64,000 bases of DNA, taken from the NCBI RefSeq assembly GCF_029637605.1, contig NZ_CP121261.1, positions 3,658,001 through 3,722,000 on the forward strand, given 5' to 3'. This document shows, in pieces, positions 1 to 8,447 of this stretch. Source of the DNA: Achromobacter spanius. GTDB taxonomy: Bacteria > Pseudomonadota > Gammaproteobacteria > Burkholderiales > Burkholderiaceae_B. The notes beneath the pieces were generated by a model that was not told the DNA's origin, ran no database searches, and saw nothing but the letters and a program-made list of their open reading frames with translations. A program made the translations under genes and the position numbers. Position 1 is the first letter of the stretch; each line of letters opens with the position of its first letter.

Positions 1-40
1 TTTCCAGCAAGCATCAACGCATTCGGATTGACAAGCCCCT

Positions 41-895
41 ATGAATACACGTTCCAGTCTGCGCGGCTGGTTGATATCGCCCGCCGGCCTCGTCGCCCTG
101 TGCATCTGCGTGTCGATGGCAGCGGTGCTGCAATTCAGTGTGCGCGCCTTCATTCCCGGCTCTTTGGACGTGGGCGGGCTGACGCTGGCGAACTTCACGG
201 GGCTGGGTAAGTCCGTCTACCTGTCCGCCTTCGTCAACACGCTGCTGCTCAGCATCGAAACCACCATCTGCTCTTTGCTGGTGGCCTACCCGCTGGCCTA
301 TGCCATGGTGCGGGTGCGCAACCGCCTGTTGAAATCGTTCATCCTCATCGTGTCGATCACGCCGTTGTTCCTGGGTGAAATCGTCCGCACGTATTCGTGG
401 ATCATCGTGCTGGGCAACAATGGCTTCATCAACACGGTGCTGCGGAAAACTGGGTTGATCGACCTGCCGCTGAACCTGATGTTCACGCACCTGGGCGTGC
501 TGATTGCGCTGGTGCATGTGACGATACCCGTGGTGGTGCTGATGCTGGCCACCGCCATTTCGCACATCAATCGCGACTATGAAAAAGCCGCGCAAAGCCT
601 GGGTGCCGGCCCCGTGCGCACCTTCCTGACGGTGACGCTGCCGCTATCCATGCCGGGCATCATCGCCAGCATCACCACGTCGTTCGCCTGGACCTTCAGC
701 GCGTTTGCCACACCGCAGATGATCGGCGGCGGCCGGGTGCCCACCGTATCGACGCTGGTCTACCAGTTGGGCTTCTCTTCCATGAACTTCCCCCTGGCCG
801 CGAGCCTGAGCGTTGCCGGCCTGGCCTTGACGGTCGTGTCGCTGATGCTGCTGGGCCGGGGCACCAAGCGACTCAAAGCAATGGGAGCGCACTAG
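41..895 (+). CDS. ABC transporter permease, PotB-like
   Basis: Inner-membrane permease of a spermidine/putrescine-type ABC importer, 284 residues, the usual length. It has about six hydrophobic segments, the first at residues 10-35, and the cytoplasmic EAA-loop pattern (EKAAQSLGAGPVRTF, about residues 180-195) that docks on the ATPase. The ATG has no clear ribosome site, but only 40 bases precede it, so the upstream gene (typically the periplasmic receptor) is outside the window. The second permease starts one base after the stop. The substrate cannot be read from the sequence; polyamine or another small cation is the family default. Confidence 0.88.
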   Translation: MNTRSSLRGWLISPAGLVALCICVSMAAVLQFSVRAFIPGSLDVGGLTLANFTGLGKSVYLSAFVNTLLLSIETTICSLLVAYPLAYAMVRVRNRLLKSFILIVSITPLFLGEIVRTYSWIIVLGNNGFINTVLRKTGLIDLPLNLMFTHLGVLIALVHVTIPVVVLMLATAISHINRDYEKAAQSLGAGPVRTFLTVTLPLSMPGIIASITTSFAWTFSAFATPQMIGGGRVPTVSTLVYQLGFSSMNFPLAASLSVAGLALTVVSLMLLGRGTKRLKAMGAH

Positions 896-896
896 C

Positions 897-1718
897 ATGG
901 CCATCAAACACACCCTGCCCTTGCCCTTGCGCATTGGCGCGCCGCTGCTGATCACCCTAATCCTGGCCTTCGTGCTGTTGCCGGTGGTGGTGGTGACCCT
1001 GGCGTCGTTCAACGACAAGGCACTGCTGACGTTTCCGCCCGAAGCCTGGTCGCTGCGCTGGTTTGAACGGGTCTTCACGTACCCGGACTTTCAGCAGGGC
1101 TTTCGCGCCAGCCTGATCGTGATGGTCTGGGCGTCGTTCCTGGCGCTGTTCATCGGCACCGCGCTGGCCATCGCCGTCAAGCGCATGGGCTTTCCCGGCA
1201 AGGACATGTTGCAGGCCATCCTGCTGTCACCGCTGGTGATCCCGCATTTCACGCTGGGCCTGGGGCTGCTGATTTTGGTGGCGCAGTTTGATATGGACCG
1301 GGGCTACGGCCTCGTCATCCTGTGCCATGTGATGCTGGTGCTGCCCTTCGTGATGCGCAGCGTTTATGTGTCCATGGAGAACATCGACGAACGCCTGGAA
1401 CAGGCGGCGGCCAGCCTGGGGGCTTCACCCTTGAAGGTGATGTTCACGGTGACCGTGCCCTTGCTGGCGCCCGGTCTCTTTGGCGGGTGGTTGTTCGCCG
1501 CCATCATGTCGTTCAGTGAATTCACCGCGTCGCTCTTCGTCACGACGCAACTGACGCAGACGCTGCCGGTGTCGATGTACAACTACGTGCGTGAATTCGC
1601 GGACCCGACGCTTGCCGCGCTATCGGTGGTGTATATCGCCGTGACGGCCAGCCTGCTGGCGCTTGCCAACGCCTTCCTGGGCCTGGGCAAGATCCTGAAC
1701 ATCGAAGAGGTAGAGTAG
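897..1718 (+). CDS. ABC transporter permease, PotC-like
   Basis: Second membrane subunit of the same importer, 273 residues. It starts one base after the first permease, behind a GGGAG site that lies inside the preceding gene, so the two are co-translated. The EAA loop is visible (EQAAASLGASPLKVM, about residues 168-182). Hydrophobic segments cover most of the chain, and a short conserved NDKALLTFPP stretch near residue 38 is typical of PotC-type permeases. The likely partner ATPase is at 4967-6085 on the other strand, an unusual arrangement for this transporter class. Confidence 0.88.
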   Translation: MAIKHTLPLPLRIGAPLLITLILAFVLLPVVVVTLASFNDKALLTFPPEAWSLRWFERVFTYPDFQQGFRASLIVMVWASFLALFIGTALAIAVKRMGFPGKDMLQAILLSPLVIPHFTLGLGLLILVAQFDMDRGYGLVILCHVMLVLPFVMRSVYVSMENIDERLEQAAASLGASPLKVMFTVTVPLLAPGLFGGWLFAAIMSFSEFTASLFVTTQLTQTLPVSMYNYVREFADPTLAALSVVYIAVTASLLALANAFLGLGKILNIEEVE

Positions 1719-1725
1719 GCGGTTT

Positions 1726-1768
1726 GGCGGCCGGCGGTCCGGCGGTCCGGCGGTCCGGCGGCCGGCGC
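1726..1768 (+). repeat. Tandem GGCGGTCC repeat
   Basis: Directly after the PotC-like stop codon an 8-base unit (GGCGGTCC) is repeated three times and flanked by the related GGCGGCC. It sits in the gap between two convergent genes. It looks like a slippage-prone tract; no terminator hairpin with a T-run is seen here. Confidence 0.7.
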
Positions 1769-1814
1769 CCCGGCAGCAGGCGGCAGGCGAACCTGCCGCA
1801 CGGCGACCCGGCGC

Positions 1815-2795
1815 TCAGTAACCGCGCGACGGGTCGATCTGGTTGGTTGGGGCATCGCCGCGCGAAACACGCGCGATGTTCTCAGCGATCTGCGCCGCCG
1901 CCGACGCCGGAATGGCAACGGATGCCAGATGCGGCGTGATCAGCACGTTATCCATGGCCCAAAGCGGATCATCGCCGGGCAGGGGCTCGCGTTCAAAAAC
2001 ATCCAGCGTGGCCGCGCCGATGTGCCCGCTTTGCAGCAGCGTCATCATGGCCGCCTGGTCCACCAGGGCGCCACGCGCCACGTTGATCAGCGCGGCCCCG
2101 CGCGGCAGCTTCTCAAGCCGCGCCTGGTCAAGCAGGCCGCGCGTCTGCGGCGTCAGCGGCAGCATGATCACCAGGATATCAGCCTGCGAGATCACCGTAT
2201 CCAGCGCGCCCATACCCGCGTGGCACTGCACGCCCTCAATCTGGCGCGGGCTGCGCGACCAGCCCAGCACGGTGAAGCCTTGGCGTTGCAGTTCGTGGGC
2301 CGCATAAGCGCCCAGTTCCCCCAGCCCCAGCACCGCCACGCGCGTATCCTCTGGCGCGCGCGGATGCCGATACGCCCATTCTCCACGGCGCTGCGCCTGT
2401 TCAAACCAGGGAATATCGCGCGCGTGGCGCAGCGTGGCGAACAGCACGTAGCCCGCCATCATGCGAGCCATGTGCGGATCGGTGATGCGGGTAATGGGTA
2501 CGCCGGCCGGGAGATCGTTGCGGCCGACCAAGGAATCCACCCCCGCGCCCAAGTTGATGATCAGGCGCAGGTTGGGCATGGGGTCGAAGAAGCCGGTGGG
2601 CGGCTTCCAGGCCAGTGCGTAGTGGATGGCGGCGGGGTCGTCGACCTCGCTCTCGTGCAGGATGCGCAACTGCGGCATGCGCGCCTGCAAGGCCTGCTTC
2701 CAGGCGGTGAAATCGTCGAACTGGCTGTAGAAGACCAGCGCGCCAGACGGCGCGGCGAGGGTTGCGGAGCCTATCGCGGTGTTACCTGACGTCAT
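1815..2795 (-). CDS. D-isomer 2-hydroxyacid dehydrogenase (GhrA-type)
   Basis: Probably a cytoplasmic NAD(P)H-dependent reductase of glyoxylate, hydroxypyruvate or a related 2-keto acid. The nucleotide fold GLGELG is near residue 140. The catalytic set follows in order: arginine in NVARGALVD, glutamate in the FEREPL region, histidine in ITPHLASV. I start at ATG 2795 (326 residues), preceded by AAGGCG. A TTG at 2813 is in frame but has no ribosome site. It lies just downstream of the dehydroquinase-like gene on the same strand, probably in one operon. The substrate is uncertain. Confidence 0.85.
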   Translation of the reverse strand: MTSGNTAIGSATLAAPSGALVFYSQFDDFTAWKQALQARMPQLRILHESEVDDPAAIHYALAWKPPTGFFDPMPNLRLIINLGAGVDSLVGRNDLPAGVPITRITDPHMARMMAGYVLFATLRHARDIPWFEQAQRRGEWAYRHPRAPEDTRVAVLGLGELGAYAAHELQRQGFTVLGWSRSPRQIEGVQCHAGMGALDTVISQADILVIMLPLTPQTRGLLDQARLEKLPRGAALINVARGALVDQAAMMTLLQSGHIGAATLDVFEREPLPGDDPLWAMDNVLITPHLASVAIPASAAAQIAENIARVSRGDAPTNQIDPSRGY

Positions 2796-2809
2796 CGGTA
2801 TCGCCTTTT

Positions 2810-3268
2810 TCAAGCGGGGCGCGCGATCAGGCGCGACATGGCTTCAATGGCCAGCTCATAGCCCTCGCCGCCCAAGCCCGCGATGACGCCGTCGGCCGCT
2901 TTGGAAATATAGGAATGATGGCGAAACGCTTCGCGCCGCCAGATGTTGCTCATGTGGACCTCGATAATGCGGCCGGGAAACGCCAGCAAGGCATCCAGGA
3001 TGGGAATCGAGGAATACGTCAGGCCCGCGGCGTTGATGATGATGCCTTGCGCATCGCCGCGCGCTTCCTGTATCCAGTCGATCAACTGGCCTTCGTGGTT
3101 GGATTGCACGAAATGCAGTTGCAGGTTCAGGCTGGCCGCCTTCTTTTCGCAACGTTCTCGTAGCGCCGGGAAGCTCTCGGCGCCATAGGTTTTGTTGGCG
3201 TCCAGGCCATACAGATTGGCGTTCGGGCCGTTGAGAAACCAGATGGTGGCAGGAGTAGAGGGTGTCAT
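2810..3268 (-). CDS. Type II 3-dehydroquinate dehydratase-like protein, divergent
   Basis: 152 residues, the length of type II dehydroquinases (dehydroquinate to dehydroshikimate). The fold signature is clear: LNGPNAN near the N terminus, the conserved YG, IIINAAG, EVHMSN and FRHHSY. The mobile catalytic loop, which in the family carries an essential arginine in an R-E-P motif just before the Tyr-Gly, reads YGLDANKTYG here and has no arginine. The usual Thr-His-Thr-Ser is Thr-Tyr-Ser-Ser. The neighbours are catabolic (GST, dehydrogenases), not shikimate genes. I infer a paralogue with weakened or changed activity, not the housekeeping AroQ. Confidence 0.75.
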   Translation of the reverse strand: MTPSTPATIWFLNGPNANLYGLDANKTYGAESFPALRERCEKKAASLNLQLHFVQSNHEGQLIDWIQEARGDAQGIIINAAGLTYSSIPILDALLAFPGRIIEVHMSNIWRREAFRHHSYISKAADGVIAGLGGEGYELAIEAMSRLIARPA

Positions 3269-3280
3269 GGCGGTGCGACC

Positions 3281-3913
3281 TTAAGCTTCGTGAGGAAGGG
3301 TTGCCTGCATGGCGGGCAGCTTGCGAAACGCCGCTTCCCATTGCGTGGCGCGCGGATGGCTGGCGCGCCAGTCCAGTTCAGGAAAACGAAAATCCAGATA
3401 GCCCAGCGCGCAGCCCAAGGTGACGTCGCCGATGGTGGGCGCTTGCGTGGGTAACGTGGCAGTCGGCGGTTCGATCTGCCGTTCGATCTCAACCAGGCAG
3501 GCGTCGACCTTGACCAGTTGCGCCTCGCGCCATACCGACCACTGATACTCAGCCGGCCGAGCCGTGCGTTCATAGCGCGCCAGCAAGGCCGCGTCCAGCA
3601 GCCCATCACCCAACGCCTGTTGCGCCAGGGCGACCCAGCGGCGCGGCCCCGCGGCAGGAAACAGATCGGCGTTGCCCCCCAGATGGGCCAGGTATTCGCA
3701 AATGACGCGGCTGTCGTACAGCGCCTGCCCATCGGCCAGGATCAGCGTCGGCACCTTGGCCAAGGGGTTATACACAGCGATGCGATCATCGCGGCGTACC
3801 GGATTGGCCGCGCTGTCCAGCCATTGGATCTGATCCGCCACGCCCGCCAAATGCGCGCAAACCATGACCTTTCGGACGTACGGGGAGGTGGGTGCGTAAA
3901 GCAGCTTCAGCAT
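3281..3913 (-). CDS. Glutathione S-transferase family protein
   Basis: 210-residue cytosolic GST. The N-terminal thioredoxin-like domain (1-80) shows SPYVRKV where the catalytic Ser/Tyr region lies, VPTLIL with the cis-proline, and DSRVICEYL that contacts glutathione. The helical C-terminal domain follows. The start is ATG 3913; the open frame extends further upstream but its composition there is not protein-like. The spacing to the dehydroquinase-like gene is 12 bases, so the two are probably cotranscribed. The substrate is unknown. Confidence 0.85.
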   Translation of the reverse strand: MLKLLYAPTSPYVRKVMVCAHLAGVADQIQWLDSAANPVRRDDRIAVYNPLAKVPTLILADGQALYDSRVICEYLAHLGGNADLFPAAGPRRWVALAQQALGDGLLDAALLARYERTARPAEYQWSVWREAQLVKVDACLVEIERQIEPPTATLPTQAPTIGDVTLGCALGYLDFRFPELDWRASHPRATQWEAAFRKLPAMQATLPHEA

Positions 3914-3959
3914 GGGGTCTATTCCTTTATCGCGAAGGCAACACGAACAACGCAACGCA

Positions 3960-4958
3960 TCAAGGGCGCAGCACTGCCTTGCCGAACACGTCGCCGCTTT
4001 CCAGCAGGCGGTGCGCCTGCGCCGCCTCTGACAATGGCAGGCTGGCGTGGACGCGCGGGGCGATGCGGCCGTCCGACACCAACGGCAGCACATGCCGGGT
4101 GATGGCCTGCGCCATGCGCGTTTTCTCTGCCGCGCTTTGCGGCCGCAGGGTGGATGAATGCAGGCTCAATTGCTTTTGCATCAGGGTCAGCAAATCAATG
4201 TTGACCTGCGACCCTTGCAGGAACGACAGGCTGACGTGACGGCCGCCAAAGGCCAGCGCCTGAAGGTTGCGCCGCACATAGTCGCCGCCCACCATGTCCA
4301 GCACCACGTCCACGCCCTGCCCTTGCGTGGCGTCCAGACAGGCCCGCACGAAATCCGTGTCGCGATAGCAGAGGGCATGGGCCGCGCCCATCTCGCGCAG
4401 CGTCGGCAGACGGTCCGCGCGCCCGGCCGTCGCCACTACCCGCGCACCCGCCGCGTGCGCCATGCGCAGGGCCAACGTGCCGATGCCGCCCGCCGCGCCA
4501 TGGATCAATACGGTCTGGCCCATGCGCAGGCGGCCAAGCTCAAACAGGTTGTGCCACACGGTGAACAGGCCTTCGGGCAAGGCCGCCGCCGCGTCGTCGT
4601 CCAGGCAATCCGGCACGACAAAAGAATGGTCGACGCGGGCCACGCACCAGGGTGCATAGCCGCCACCGGGCAACAGGCTCATCAGCCGTTGCCCCCGCAA
4701 CGCTTCGGGCACGCCGGGGCCTGTGGCGACGACCTGGCCGCAGGCTTCCAGGCCCAGCACGTCGGTCACACCAGTGGCCAGCCGTACCGCCCCCTGGCGT
4801 TGCATGATGTCGGGCCGGTTGACGCCGGCGGCGCGCACGCGCAACAGCACTTCACCGGGGCCGGGCACGGGCACCGGCCTTGTTGCCAACGTCAGCACAC
4901 TGGCGTCGCCGGGTTCGCGGGCGACGACGGCCTGCATGGTGGAGGGAATGACGGTCAT
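3960..4958 (-). CDS. NAD(P)H quinone oxidoreductase, zinc-independent MDR family
   Basis: 332-residue medium-chain reductase of the quinone oxidoreductase/PIG3 type. The GroES-like domain (about 1-130) contains VRAAGVNRPDIMQRQG. The Rossmann domain starts at LIHGAAGGIGTLALRMA. No structural zinc cysteines are seen, as expected for quinone reductases. The start at ATG 4958 lies 8 bases after the ATPase stop; an internal ATG at 4937 is a weaker alternative. It is probably co-expressed with the upstream ATPase and the downstream GST. Reduction of quinones or enones is a family inference. Confidence 0.85.
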   Translation of the reverse strand: MTVIPSTMQAVVAREPGDASVLTLATRPVPVPGPGEVLLRVRAAGVNRPDIMQRQGAVRLATGVTDVLGLEACGQVVATGPGVPEALRGQRLMSLLPGGGYAPWCVARVDHSFVVPDCLDDDAAAALPEGLFTVWHNLFELGRLRMGQTVLIHGAAGGIGTLALRMAHAAGARVVATAGRADRLPTLREMGAAHALCYRDTDFVRACLDATQGQGVDVVLDMVGGDYVRRNLQALAFGGRHVSLSFLQGSQVNIDLLTLMQKQLSLHSSTLRPQSAAEKTRMAQAITRHVLPLVSDGRIAPRVHASLPLSEAAQAHRLLESGDVFGKAVLRP

Positions 4959-4966
4959 GGCGGGCG

Positions 4967-6085
4967 CTAGGACACGTTGAACACGCTGATGCCCTGGCCG
5001 GGCAACGCCAGGCCGGTCACTGAGCCTACCGGCCAATGCTGCAAGGCATCCAGGCCCGCGCTGCGCACCATCACGCGTTGATGGCCGGCCACCGGGATAT
5101 CGACGTCGATATAGGAATCAATGTGATCGCCCTGGAACACATGGTTCACGACCGTGCCGCTAAGCACGGATTCGCTATGCAGGCTCTCAAGCCGGATCTG
5201 TTCCGGCCGCACATAGATGTCCAGGCGGCGGCCTTCGTGCGAGCCGCCCACCAGCCGGTCTCGCGCCACGCGGATCAAGCCGGCGCCCAGGCGCAGCAAG
5301 ATTCCGTCCGGGTCCGAGCCGTGATAGTGCGCGGGCAGTATGTTCACATCGCCCAGGAACGAGGCCACGAAAGGGTCTTGCGGATTGCGGTAGAGCTCGT
5401 CGGGCGTGGCGATCTGGCGGATGACGCCGCTGGACATCACCGCGATACGGTCCGACATGGCCAGCGCCTCGCCCTGGTCGTGCGTGACGAACACCGTGGT
5501 CACGCCCAGCTTGCGCTGGATCTCGCGGATTTCCACCTGCATCGAACCGCGCAGGCCCTTGTCCAGCGCCGAGAACGGCTCGTCCAGCAGCAGCACCTTG
5601 GGGCGTATCACCAAGGCGCGCGCCAGTGCCACGCGCTGCTGCTGGCCGCCGGACAACTCGCGGGGCTTGCGTTCGCCCAGCCCATCCAGCTTGACCAGCG
5701 CCATCGCCTCTTCCACGCGCTGGGCAATCTCAGCGGCCGGCATCCGGCGCATGCGCAGGCCGTAGCCGATGTTGCGCGCCACCGTCATATGAGGAAACAG
5801 CGCGTAGTTCTGAAACACCATGCCAATTTGCCGCTGATAGGGCGGCAGATCCGTAACCAGTTGATCTTCGATGAAGATCTCGCCGTTGTCCGCTTGCGCG
5901 AACCCCGCGATCAGGTTCAACAGCGTGGTCTTGCCGCAGCCGGACGGCCCCAGCAGCGTCAGGAATTCACCGCGCCGGATCTTCAGCGACAGCTCCTGCA
6001 ACACCGTCTGCTGACGGTACTTCTTGACCACTCCTTCCAGGCTCACCGCGCTGGACGATTTTGGGGACACGGGGCTGTTCTGCAT
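4967..6085 (-). CDS. ABC transporter ATP-binding protein, PotA-like
   Basis: 372-residue ATPase of a polyamine-type importer. Walker A is GPSGCGKTT at residues 46-54, followed by the Q-loop (VFQNYALFPHMTV), signature LSGGQQQRVALARAL, Walker B LLLDEPFSALD and the H-loop VTHDQGEA. A TOBE-type C-terminal domain (about 290-372) follows. ATG 6085 begins a normal PotA N terminus; the frame extends 52 codons upstream with non-native composition. It is the only ATPase near the two permeases at 41-1718, so I infer one transporter despite the opposite strands and the four intervening genes. Confidence 0.9.
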   Translation of the reverse strand: MQNSPVSPKSSSAVSLEGVVKKYRQQTVLQELSLKIRRGEFLTLLGPSGCGKTTLLNLIAGFAQADNGEIFIEDQLVTDLPPYQRQIGMVFQNYALFPHMTVARNIGYGLRMRRMPAAEIAQRVEEAMALVKLDGLGERKPRELSGGQQQRVALARALVIRPKVLLLDEPFSALDKGLRGSMQVEIREIQRKLGVTTVFVTHDQGEALAMSDRIAVMSSGVIRQIATPDELYRNPQDPFVASFLGDVNILPAHYHGSDPDGILLRLGAGLIRVARDRLVGGSHEGRRLDIYVRPEQIRLESLHSESVLSGTVVNHVFQGDHIDSYIDVDIPVAGHQRVMVRSAGLDALQHWPVGSVTGLALPGQGISVFNVS

Positions 6086-6328
6086 GGCGGCTCTGTCTGT
6101 TGCGCGATGCTTTGCAGAATAAGGGAAGCGGGGTCGGCCGGCCGTTTGTGGATATTGATGCGGTCCATCGGAAAAAACGAAACGAGGCCCCCGTTTCGGC
6201 CCACGGCAAGTGATTTGCTTTTTCCTAAGCCCAGCGTCCAAAAAACCAAGTTATCAAGCGCGCCCATCTGGCTCACACTGCGCCGCATCGATGCACGTAT
6301 GCGGTCTGGAACCTTCTTAGGAAAAGCA

Positions 6329-7597
6329 ATGTCAGTGGAAAAAACCAATACCTTGGTGATCGGCGCCGGCCAGGCCGGCATCGCGATGAGTGAGCACCTG
6401 GGCGCGATGGGCATTGACCACATCGTGCTGGAACGCAAGCGCATCGCCGAACGCTGGCGCTCTGAACGCTGGGACTCGCTGGTGGCCAACGGCCCCGCCT
6501 GGCATGACCGCTTTCCCAGCCTGAAATTCGACGACATCGGCGCGGATGTGTTCCCGCCCAAGGAACGCATGGCGCAGTACTTTGAAGACTACGCCAGGAT
6601 GATCAATGCGCCCGTGCGCACCGGCGTCGAGGTCCTGCGCGTGCAGCGCAACCAGAAGCGGCCTGGTTTCACCGTCACCACGTCTGATGGCGTGTTCGAA
6701 GCGCTGCATGTGGTGACCGCGACCGGCGCGTTCCAGATTCCCAGCTACCCGGCCATCGTGCCAGAAGACGCGGGCATTCAGCAGGTGCATTCATCCGCCT
6801 ACAAGAACCCGGGCCAGCTTGCAGACGGTGCGGTGCTGGTGGTGGGCGCGGGCGCTTCGGGCTCGCAGATTGCCGAGGAATTGCGCCGCGCCGGGCGCAC
6901 CGTGTACCTGTCCGTGGGCGAACACTATCGCCCGCCCCGTTCCTACCGCGAACGCGATTACTGCTGGTGGCTGGGCGCGCTGGGCATGTGGGACGAAGTC
7001 AAGAAAAAGCCCAAACGCGAGCACGTCGCCTTCGCGGTCAGCGGCTACGACAACGGCAAGACCATCGACTTTCGCCGGCTGGCGCATGCGGGCATTCAGT
7101 TGGTCGGCATCACGCAACGCTTTGAGAACGGCGTGATGGCGTTCCAGGAGGGCTTGGCCGAAAACGTGGCGCAAGGCGACGCCGACTACTTTGAAGTGCT
7201 GCGCGAGGCCGACGCCTACATCGAACAGAACGGACTGGACCTGCCGCCTGAACCCGAAGCCTGGGAACTGCTGGACGACCCCGACTGCCTGACAAACCCC
7301 ATCCTGAGCCTGAGTCTGGCCCACGCCGGTATCACCAACATCGTCTGGGCAACCGGCTTCAAGGTGGATTACCGCTGGATGGAAGTCGACGTGTTCGACG
7401 ACCAGGGCTACCCCGTTCACAAGCGCGGCATCACCGCTGAAAAAGGCATCTACTTTCTGGGCCTGCCGAACCAGTCGAACCGGTCGTCGTCATTCATCTG
7501 GGGCGTGTGGCACGACGCGAAATACATCGCGGACCATATCGGGATTCATCTGGACTATCTGGCGTATGAGAAGAACGGAGGGATGCCGCAAGTGTGA
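6329..7597 (+). CDS. Flavin-containing monooxygenase / NAD(P)-FAD oxidoreductase
   Basis: 422 residues with two dinucleotide folds: FAD-binding GAGQAG at residues 12-17 and NADPH-binding VVGAGASGSQIAEEL near residue 170. The linker GAFQIPSYPAIVPEDAGIQQVHSSAY resembles the monooxygenase motif. It is likely a cytoplasmic class B monooxygenase that N- or S-oxygenates or performs Baeyer-Villiger reactions. The start at ATG 6329 is preceded by TTAGGAAAA; the frame is open far upstream through the antisense of the ATPase gene, which is not coding. It is transcribed divergently from the ATPase across a 243-base gap. The substrate is unknown. Confidence 0.85.
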   Translation: MSVEKTNTLVIGAGQAGIAMSEHLGAMGIDHIVLERKRIAERWRSERWDSLVANGPAWHDRFPSLKFDDIGADVFPPKERMAQYFEDYARMINAPVRTGVEVLRVQRNQKRPGFTVTTSDGVFEALHVVTATGAFQIPSYPAIVPEDAGIQQVHSSAYKNPGQLADGAVLVVGAGASGSQIAEELRRAGRTVYLSVGEHYRPPRSYRERDYCWWLGALGMWDEVKKKPKREHVAFAVSGYDNGKTIDFRRLAHAGIQLVGITQRFENGVMAFQEGLAENVAQGDADYFEVLREADAYIEQNGLDLPPEPEAWELLDDPDCLTNPILSLSLAHAGITNIVWATGFKVDYRWMEVDVFDDQGYPVHKRGITAEKGIYFLGLPNQSNRSSSFIWGVWHDAKYIADHIGIHLDYLAYEKNGGMPQV

Positions 7598-7646
7598 ATG
7601 AGGCATGCGGGGCGCGTTCCACCCTGGTCCGCGTTCCCGCCCGTGC

Positions 7647-8423
7647 TCAGCCCAGATACTCCACGTTTCCACACACCGAGATACTCTGCCCGCTGATGAC
7701 CGCCCCTTCGTCGGAACACAGGAAGGCCACTTGGTTCGCGATATCTTCGGGACGCGTCATGCGGCGTAGCGAGACTTTCTCGACCAGTTGTTCGCGCATC
7801 GCATCGTTGCTGACGCCCCCTGCCTGCGCGCGGGCGGCAATGATGCGCTCGACGCGATCGCCCGACACCACGCCCGGCAGCACGGAGTTGACGCGAATGT
7901 TGGACGGGCCCAGTTCCATGGCCCACGTCTGCGTCAGCCCCGCCAAGCCGAACTTGCTGGCGCTGTAGGGGCTGCGCAGCGAAAAGCCCAGACGACCCGC
8001 CACCGATGAGATATTGACGATGGCGCCGCCACCGGCCGCCCGCAGCAAGGGCACGGCGCTGCGCGCGCACAGGAAAGTGCCGGTCAGATTCACGTTCAAC
8101 GTGTTTTGCCAGGCGTCCAGCGGGGTGTCTTCCAAGCGGCTGGTGGGGCCGGACACGCCCGCGTTGTTGATCAGAGCGTCAAGCTTGCCCCAGCGCGCGG
8201 CCAGGTCCGCGAACATGGCCATTACCTGCGCTTCGCTGGAGACGTCGGTCACGCTTACCGTCATACGCGGGTTCACGCTGCGTGCCGCTTCGCAGGCTGC
8301 CGCATCCACGTCGCAGATGTGCACTTCGGCGCCGGATGCCAGGAATTTCTGCGCGATGGCCAAGCCGATGCCCTGCGCGCCCGCCGTGATCAGGACGCGC
8401 TTGCCGTTCAAGGATTCAATCAT
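7647..8423 (-). CDS. Short-chain dehydrogenase/reductase
   Basis: 258-residue classical SDR. The cofactor motif is TAGAQGIG (residues 13-20), with an alanine where most members have glycine. NNAG is at 86-89, and the catalytic Ser140, Tyr153 and Lys157 lie in NISS and YSASK. Asp39 after the second strand suggests NAD preference. It is the third gene of an operon after the periplasmic receptor and the BKACE enzyme, 24 bases downstream of the latter. This context suggests it oxidises a 3-hydroxy acid to the beta-keto acid cleaved by its neighbour. Confidence 0.88.
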   Translation of the reverse strand: MIESLNGKRVLITAGAQGIGLAIAQKFLASGAEVHICDVDAAACEAARSVNPRMTVSVTDVSSEAQVMAMFADLAARWGKLDALINNAGVSGPTSRLEDTPLDAWQNTLNVNLTGTFLCARSAVPLLRAAGGGAIVNISSVAGRLGFSLRSPYSASKFGLAGLTQTWAMELGPSNIRVNSVLPGVVSGDRVERIIAARAQAGGVSNDAMREQLVEKVSLRRMTRPEDIANQVAFLCSDEGAVISGQSISVCGNVEYLG

Positions 8424-8447
8424 GATGTCTCGTCAACGTTAAGGCGT

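Noticed and set aside
5036..6328. Long open extension upstream of the flavin monooxygenase
   Set aside because: It runs antisense through the ABC ATPase gene, and the true N terminus with ribosome site is at 6329.
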